Source: Deinococcus rubellus (GTDB taxonomy: Bacteria > Deinococcota > Deinococci > Deinococcales > Deinococcaceae). From it: a DNA stretch of 64,000 bases. The notes beneath the pieces are model-generated. The model did not search any database. It was not told where the DNA came from and saw nothing but the letters and a program-made list of their open reading frames with translations. Made by a program: the position numbers and the translations under genes. The DNA lies in contig NZ_CP104213.1 of assembly GCF_025244745.1 (NCBI RefSeq), positions 2,134,001 through 2,198,000 of the forward strand. The letters run 5' to 3'. Each line of letters opens with the position of its first letter. The first letter of the stretch is position 1. Positions 59,168 through 64,000 of the stretch are shown here, in pieces.

Positions 59168-59515
59168 ATGGCTATTCTGGAAATTGACTGCCCCGTTTGC
59201 GGGGAGGTGCTGGAACTCACCGGCGAGGACCGAAGCGAACTCGAAGTCGGTGACGCCATCGTCTGCGAGAACTGCAATGCCGAGATGGAAGTGGTCCGCA
59301 ACGAGGGCCAGGATTTCGAGGTCGAACTGCTGGGCATTCTGACGACCTGTCCCAACTGCCACCAGGAATTCGACGTAACCGAGGAGATGCTGGCCGCCGC
59401 TCCCACCGTGCAGGACGGGAGCGGCCAGGAAACCAGCCTGGTGCGCTGCCCACACTGCCAGGCCGGGGTGGAGCTTTCGTTTGAGGAACAGCCGGAAGAC
59501 CAACTCGGAACCTGA
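59168..59515 (+). CDS. Double zinc-ribbon (CPxCG) protein, LysW-like N-terminal half
   Basis: A 115-residue acidic protein with four CxxC pairs: CPVC and CENC (residues 8-36) form a ribbon with the same spacing and the ELTGEDRSELEVGDAIVCENCNAEMEVV pattern as canonical LysW. CPNC and CPHC form a second ribbon. It lacks the C-terminal EDWGE that LysW uses to attach the amino acid. It stands between lysU and lysW, so it may be an old LysW duplicate that kept the zinc site, or a partner protein. Confidence 0.75.
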   Translation: MAILEIDCPVCGEVLELTGEDRSELEVGDAIVCENCNAEMEVVRNEGQDFEVELLGILTTCPNCHQEFDVTEEMLAAAPTVQDGSGQETSLVRCPHCQAGVELSFEEQPEDQLGT

Positions 59516-59617
59516 GCTTACCCGTTTCGGGTTGCGGTCTAGGCAATTCCGTTTGAAAAGCAAAAGCCGTTGTAACCTATCAAGCGCAAAGGGACCCACT
59601 GGGTTCAGGAGGAAACT

Positions 59618-59791
59618 ATGGCAACCATCAAATTCGAAAGCCCCGAGAGCGGCGCGATCATCGAACTCGACAACCCCGAACTCGGCGAACTGGTCATTGA
59701 CGAAGACACCGGCGCAGAGCTGGAAGTCGTCAGCCTCGACCCCCCGCGCCTGGCCCCGGCTCCGCAAGAAGCCGAGGACTGGGGAGAGTGA
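59618..59791 (+). CDS. lysW: LysW amino-group carrier protein without zinc cysteines
   Basis: A 57-residue acidic carrier. Its C-terminal EDWGE takes alpha-aminoadipate through the final Glu side chain, and the pattern ELDNPELGELVIDEDTGAELEVVSLDPPRLAP is very close to Thermus LysW. The four zinc ligands are replaced: CPECG has become SPESG (8-12) and CEDCG has become DEDTG (28-32). AGGAGGAAACT is a strong ribosome site before the ATG. It was found by looking for the short frame upstream of lysX. Confidence 0.9.
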   Translation: MATIKFESPESGAIIELDNPELGELVIDEDTGAELEVVSLDPPRLAPAPQEAEDWGE

Positions 59792-59798
59792 GGACTGA

Positions 59799-59834
59799 GG
59801 CCAGGGCAGCCACCCGCCGCCCTGGCCTCGTTTT
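59799..59834 (+). terminator. Hairpin terminator between lysW and lysX
   Basis: GGCCAGGGC and GCCCTGGCC form a perfect 9-bp stem, followed by TCGTTTT. It lies 8 bases after the lysW stop and 12 bases before lysX. Partial termination here would give more carrier than ligase. Confidence 0.75.
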
Positions 59835-59846
59835 CTCAGCACAGCT

Positions 59847-60707
59847 ATGGCCGAACTTGCTGTTCTTTATGACCGCGTGCGCCCCGACGAGAAGATGCTC
59901 TTCGAAGCGCTCGACGGCCTCGGCGTGCCCTACGACAAGGTGTTCACGCCGCAACTGAGCGTGACCTTCCCCGACGGCAAGAACGCGGGCGATCAGGTGC
60001 CGTGGAAGGTGGCGCTGGAACGCTGCGTCTCGCAGTCGCGCGGCCACGCCGTGACGCGGGCGCTCGAAGGTTTGGGCGTGCGGGTCATCAACCCCAGCCA
60101 CGTGATCGAGTTGTGCGGCGACAAGCTGGCGACCAACGCCGCCATGAGCCGGGCCGGGTTGCCGACGCCGAAAACCGGTGTGGCCTTCACGCCCGAGAGC
60201 GCCCTGGCACTGATCGAGCGCATCGGCTACCCGGTGGTCATGAAGCCCACGGTGGGCAGCTGGGGGCGGATGGTCAGCAAGCTCAATGACCGCGACGCCG
60301 CCGAAGCCGTGATCGAGCATAAGGACGTGCTGGGAGGCCCACAACACCAGATCTTTTATGTTCAGGAACTCATTCAGAAGCCCGAGCGCGATATCCGCGC
60401 CTTCGTGGTGGGCGGCGAGTGCATCGGAGCGATCTACCGCACCAGTGAACACTGGATCACCAACACGGCGCGCGGCGCGAAGGCCAGCAAGTGCGAGCTG
60501 ACCCCGGAAATCACCGAGTTGGCCCTGCGGGCGGCCAAGGCGGTCGAGGGCGAGATCGTGGCGATTGATCTGGTGGAAGACCCAGCGCGGGGCCTGCTGG
60601 TCATCGAGATCAACCACACCATGGAATTCAAGAACTCGGTCAGCACCACCGGGGTCAACATTCCCCGCTTGATGGGCGAGTACGCCATCCGGCAGTTGGG
60701 GCAGTAG
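59847..60707 (+). CDS. lysX: Alpha-aminoadipate-LysW ligase
   Basis: A 286-residue ATP-grasp enzyme of the RimK/LysX family that joins the alpha-amino group of aminoadipate to the LysW C-terminal Glu. Seen: [15 protein letters not shown] at the start, [12 protein letters not shown], the ATP-binding [36 protein letters not shown], and the metal site [20 protein letters not shown]. Very similar in pattern to Thermus LysX. Confidence 0.95.
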   Translation: MAELAVLYDRVRPDEKMLFEALDGLGVPYDKVFTPQLSVTFPDGKNAGDQVPWKVALERCVSQSRGHAVTRALEGLGVRVINPSHVIELCGDKLATNAAMSRAGLPTPKTGVAFTPESALALIERIGYPVVMKPTVGSWGRMVSKLNDRDAAEAVIEHKDVLGGPQHQIFYVQELIQKPERDIRAFVVGGECIGAIYRTSEHWITNTARGAKASKCELTPEITELALRAAKAVEGEIVAIDLVEDPARGLLVIEINHTMEFKNSVSTTGVNIPRLMGEYAIRQLGQ

Positions 60708-60747
60708 ACAGTTGGCACAGTAGATCAAATTCTGAGTTTCAGATTCT

Positions 60748-60771
60748 GCCCGCCACCTGTGCGGGCGTTTT
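60748..60771 (+). terminator. Terminator after lysX
   Basis: GCCCGC and GCGGGC arms around a 7-base loop, then GTTTTC. Confidence 0.7.
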
Positions 60772-60852
60772 CATTCCCGCTCCTTCTGCGGCCCGGCCCA
60801 CGCGGGCGCTCCCTGCTCAACCGCCAAACAGCCAGGCGCTAGACTGCGCGGC

Positions 60853-62523
60853 GTGTCCCCGCGTTCCCCGCTTCGCCTGCCGAGCCGACCTGCCAAGTCT
60901 CCTCCCGATTCCGCAGCAGCGCGGCCCGTCCGGCAGTCCCTGGGCCGCGCCTGGGGCCGCCCACTGGCTGCGCCGCTGACCCGCACCGTTCGCAGCCGCA
61001 TCGAGACCGGGCGACTGGTGCTCTACAGCCTGGTGGCGGGCGGACTGGTGGGGGTGCTGGGCACGCTGCTGCGGCTGGTGCTGGGGCTGGTGCTCGACTG
61101 GGGCGCGCGAATGGTCGGCTACAGCCCGCCCGGTACTCCCGGCGAGGGCGGCCTGCTGATGGCCTTCGGAGACGCCGCGCCCTACGGTCTGCTGGCCCTG
61201 CCACTGGTGGCGGTGCTGGCCGCCTGGCTGACCCGCCACAGTCCCTCGGACCCGCTCTCGGAAGCGGTGAGCGCCTACCACCGCCGGGGCGGCACCCGGC
61301 TGAGTACCCAGCTGCGGCTGCTGGGGGCCAATCTGCTCGGCTACGGGGTGGGCCTGCCGGTGGGCCGCGACGCCAGCTTCACAGCGCTGGGCGGCTTCTC
61401 GGCCCGGCTGCTGGCCCGCTTTGGCCGCCTCAGCGTGGCCGAGGACCGAACCCTGACCCTGGCGAGCGTGGCCGCCGCACTGGGGCTGGTGCTGCACGCG
61501 CCACTGGCCGCCGCCGTGCTGATGGCCGAAGTGCTCTACAGGCGCTTCGAGTTCGAGTTCGAGGTGCTGATGCCCTGCGTGCTGGCGGCGGTCAGCGCCT
61601 ACGCAGTCTACGGCCTGACCTTCGGCGCGGCCCCGCTGTTCGACGTGCCCAGCTTGCAGGCTCCCAGCGCTTTGCAACTGCCACTCTACGGCCTGATCGC
61701 GCTGGCGACGACGCTGGTGGCCTGGGTGGGGGTGTGGCTCTCGCGCCTGTGGCCCTCGGCGTGGCTGAGCGGCGGGGCGCGCCTGGTCTGGGCCGGGCTG
61801 TTCGGGCTGGCGGTGGCCGCCGCCGCGCTGTACCTGACTCCGGCAGTGCTGGGCGGCGGGGCAGGCTGGGCACAACTCTCGCTGTCGGGCTTTCTGGGCA
61901 ATGAAGCGCTGGGCTATGGCGGCTGGAAATGGGTGCTGCTGGCGCTCGGCGTGCGGCTGGGCTTCGGGGGCGGGGTACTGCCGTCTATCGCCACTGGAGC
62001 ACTGATCGGAGTGGGGCTGAACACCACTCTTCCCACCCTGCTCGACCCGGCGGTGTGCGCACTGGTGGGCGCGAGCGCGTACCTCACGGTGACGCTCAAC
62101 ATCCCGCTGGCCGCCACCCTGCTGGCCGCGACCTGGGGTGGTGACGCCCTCTTGCCCGCCGCGCTCATCTCCTCGGGCCTGGCCCACGCCCTCAGTGGGC
62201 AGTTCGGCTACGTGGACGGACAGCTCAAGGACCGCCGCACCGCCGAGATGCAGCTCATCACGCCCACCACCACCATCCTCAGCGCCGCGCCGCCGGAGAG
62301 CAGCGAGGAAGCGCTCTACCGGGTCGCTGCGCCGCCTTCATGGCTGGGAGCCAGAATCAACGTGCTGAGTCTGCCCGCCGGAGCGCAGGTCGTCGGCCTG
62401 GAGCGCGGGGAGGCGATTCTGAGTGCCACCCCCGACCTCAAGCTCGAAGAAAACGACGTGCTGGACATCGTCGCCACCGACGCCGCCTTCGGCAAGCTGC
62501 GCGAACTGCTGAACCTGGGATGA
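60853..62523 (+). CDS. Atypical ClC-family channel/transporter with C-terminal RCK_C-like domain
   Basis: A 556-residue membrane protein with about ten helices in the ClC order, followed by a TrkA_C/RCK_C-like cytoplasmic domain (INVLSLPAGAQVVGLERGEAILSATPDLKLEENDVLDIVAT). The usual ClC filter motifs are altered: GSGIP is replaced by a DPLSEAVSA region, GREGP by GRDAS, and GxFxP by GGGVLPSI. The gating Glu is thus Asp. This suggests a changed ion or gating mode. TAGACT lies 7 bases before the GTG. Confidence 0.8.
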   Translation: MSPRSPLRLPSRPAKSPPDSAAARPVRQSLGRAWGRPLAAPLTRTVRSRIETGRLVLYSLVAGGLVGVLGTLLRLVLGLVLDWGARMVGYSPPGTPGEGGLLMAFGDAAPYGLLALPLVAVLAAWLTRHSPSDPLSEAVSAYHRRGGTRLSTQLRLLGANLLGYGVGLPVGRDASFTALGGFSARLLARFGRLSVAEDRTLTLASVAAALGLVLHAPLAAAVLMAEVLYRRFEFEFEVLMPCVLAAVSAYAVYGLTFGAAPLFDVPSLQAPSALQLPLYGLIALATTLVAWVGVWLSRLWPSAWLSGGARLVWAGLFGLAVAAAALYLTPAVLGGGAGWAQLSLSGFLGNEALGYGGWKWVLLALGVRLGFGGGVLPSIATGALIGVGLNTTLPTLLDPAVCALVGASAYLTVTLNIPLAATLLAATWGGDALLPAALISSGLAHALSGQFGYVDGQLKDRRTAEMQLITPTTTILSAAPPESSEEALYRVAAPPSWLGARINVLSLPAGAQVVGLERGEAILSATPDLKLEENDVLDIVATDAAFGKLRELLNLG

Positions 62524-62574
62524 GTGGTCCGGTCTGCTAATCCAGGTTGGGCTCACCAGTCTGCGACAGTAAGC

Positions 62575-63267
62575 TCAGAGCGCACTGTGCGGCTGCCGCA
62601 GCACGCCGTAAGCCAGCAGCGCAATGGCCACCGCACCCGCCAACGCCAGCAGGCGTTCAAACAGGCCGCCCCAGCCCGAAGCATTGAGCAGCCCCGTCGC
62701 CACGAAAAACACCAGAAAGGCGATGGTCAGTCCCTGCACAGCGTTGGCCCACTGTCGCCACTGCGGCAGCTTCTTCATGGCCGGGGCGAGAAAAAAGCCA
62801 GCGGCAACAAACAGCATTGCGCCAACGGTACTGAGGGCCGAATCGAGTGTGCCGCCCAGATTGGCAACCTGCGCGGCGTCGCCGCATCCGGCATCGGCCA
62901 GGCGGCAGGCCAGGCGCTCGAAGGGGCTGAGCAGATCGCCCAGGCCGAAGATCGAGAGGACCAGCAGGGTGCAGCCGAGCGCCGCGCTCCAGCCCGCCGA
63001 TTTGAGGGCAGGCCACAGCGAGAAGGCTGCGAACAGCACCACCGCCGCGCCGCAGAGGGTCAGCACCACCACCAGTACGGCCCCGTGCGGCGCGGTCACG
63101 GCGTACATGTCGCTGATGGAATGGGCCAGCACGCTATATCGCGGCCCCTGCCAGAGCACAGCCAGCAGCCAGCTCAGCACAAACACGATCTGGGCGCTGA
63201 GGGCGGCCCAGGCCAGCACGCGGCTGAGCGAAAGGAAACGCCTATCCATCATTTGAGACGCAGTCAT
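62575..63267 (-). CDS. DUF998-family membrane protein
   Basis: A 230-residue protein with about six helices. The first extracytoplasmic loop has the SVLAHSISDMYA motif typical for DUF998. Function unknown. It is convergent with the ClC gene. Confidence 0.75.
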   Translation of the reverse strand: MTASQMMDRRFLSLSRVLAWAALSAQIVFVLSWLLAVLWQGPRYSVLAHSISDMYAVTAPHGAVLVVVLTLCGAAVVLFAAFSLWPALKSAGWSAALGCTLLVLSIFGLGDLLSPFERLACRLADAGCGDAAQVANLGGTLDSALSTVGAMLFVAAGFFLAPAMKKLPQWRQWANAVQGLTIAFLVFFVATGLLNASGWGGLFERLLALAGAVAIALLAYGVLRQPHSAL

Positions 63268-63410
63268 TACCGGTCCTCCTGCCCTGCCCTGATGCTTGCC
63301 ACCAGTCTGCGAGCCGCCCTGCGGGAAGTCAAGCCGACGTGCGCGCCGCCCTGGTGTGCAGGCCAGGACTGAAGGCGGGCTTGAGGCACCGGGTGGCCTA
63401 TCATGGAGCC

Positions 63411-63884
63411 ATGCCTGACCCAGCCTTCCGCACGCTGAGCGAGGAAGACTACCTCCGCATTGAGGAGATCAGTTCGGTCAAGCGGGAGTGTGTGGACGGT
63501 TTCGTATATGCACAGGCAGGAGCGACGAACGCCCATAATCTGATTTGTAGCAACATTCATTTCGCTCTCTACCTATCGGCACGAGCCAAAGGCTGCTTTG
63601 TCTATCCGAGTTATATGAAAGTAAGAATTAAGACGAGCAGGGGTATAAAATATTATTATCCCGATATTGCAGTCAACCGCGCCCCGCTGAATCCAGATGC
63701 GTTATATATGACTCAGCCTTGCCTCATTGTAGAGGTACTGAGCAAAGGAACACACAAGATAGACGAGTCTTACAAAGCTGAGCATTACCTCAGTCTCGAT
63801 TCGTTGCAGGCTTACTTGCTGGTGGACGCCCGCAGCCGCGTCTCCGTCATTCACCGCCGCACGCCCGAAGGCTGGGTTTACTGA
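63411..63884 (+). CDS. Uma2/DUF820-family putative endonuclease
   Basis: A 157-residue protein of the Uma2 family (PD-(D/E)XK fold). LSEEDYLRIEE, then YYYPDIAV (catalytic Asp) and CLIVEVLSKGTHKIDE (E-V-L core), and YLLVDARSRVSVIHR. It is shorter than the usual 180-190 residues at the C-terminus. The middle of the gene is more AT-rich than its neighbours, a sign of transfer. Family members are common in cyanobacteria and Deinococcus, and their role is mostly unknown. Confidence 0.8.
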   Translation: MPDPAFRTLSEEDYLRIEEISSVKRECVDGFVYAQAGATNAHNLICSNIHFALYLSARAKGCFVYPSYMKVRIKTSRGIKYYYPDIAVNRAPLNPDALYMTQPCLIVEVLSKGTHKIDESYKAEHYLSLDSLQAYLLVDARSRVSVIHRRTPEGWVY

Positions 63885-63895
63885 CATCTTTCAGT

Positions 63896-64000
63896 TTACG
63901 CGGCGCAGCGCTGCTTCTCGTCCCAGACGGCCAAAATTTGTTGCTGTGCCCTCTCCAGCTCGAAAAGCTGCACCCAGCCGACGAACTTCTGGCGGACCTG
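63896..64000 (-). CDS. C-terminal end of an unidentified gene (partial)
   Basis: The minus frame is open from the window edge to a stop at 63896. The 34 residues visible (FVGWVQLFELERAQQQILAVWDEK) are helical and have good codon use. Too short to assign. Confidence 0.4.
   Translation of the reverse strand, partial: QVRQKFVGWVQLFELERAQQQILAVWDEKQRCAA

Overview
The window looks like a chromosomal segment of a Deinococcus-type bacterium. The base composition is high in GC. There is an alpha-aminoadipate lysine pathway block using a LysW carrier (58.6-60.7 kb), bacillithiol genes (17.6-19.7 kb), a short HisG paired with HisZ, a family-4 uracil-DNA glycosylase and an endonuclease III, and two OsmC/Ohr proteins. 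Many start codons have a -10-like hexamer only 5-9 bases upstream, which fits the abundant leaderless mRNAs known in this group.

Layout. 0-13 kb: two aminotransferases (one cut by the window edge), a CoA-disulfide-reductase-like enzyme, a large BTAD/ATPase/TPR regulator, serA, aat, a hotdog thioesterase, a LysM-M23 peptidase, dtd and a luciferase-like oxidoreductase. 13-28 kb: uracil-DNA glycosylase, an rRNA methyltransferase-like protein, a membrane pseudokinase, divergent bshA/bshB, a five-gene operon (two membrane proteins, an XRE regulator, natAB-like exporter) behind a promoter embedded in an inverted repeat, a serine beta-lactamase-like protein, DegV, and an AAA+/TPR pair. 28-40.5 kb: aldo-keto reductase, nucleotidyltransferase-hisG-hisZ, endonuclease III, TetR, OsmC, a REC-histidine kinase, and a peptide-type ABC importer without its ATPases.

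40.8-48.97 kb is a decayed integrative element of about 8.1 kb. Its right end is an intact tRNA-Val(UAC) next to an integrase remnant. Its left end is a 47-bp diverged copy of the 3' part of that tRNA, still followed by a tRNA-type terminator. Inside are phage-like minus-strand gene remnants, an operator-like repeat pair, an IS4-type element with a frameshifted transposase, and an intact IS200/IS605 element with tnpA and tnpB. A second, nearly identical IS200/IS605 copy lies at 53.4-55.1 kb. For both copies, taking out 1696 bp while keeping a 5' TTTAG restores a continuous reading frame. This defines the element ends, the probable target/TAM sequence, and the guide each TnpB omega-RNA would carry.

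49-64 kb returns to chromosomal genes: MFS exporter, stress protein, guaA, ohr, a type II NADH dehydrogenase, a DUF4388 protein, and the lysine block lysU - zinc-ribbon protein - lysW - lysX. The LysW here has lost all four zinc-binding cysteines but keeps its EDWGE tail. An atypical ClC protein, a DUF998 membrane protein and a Uma2-type nuclease close the window. All functions are inferred by reading translated sequence; no database search was run.
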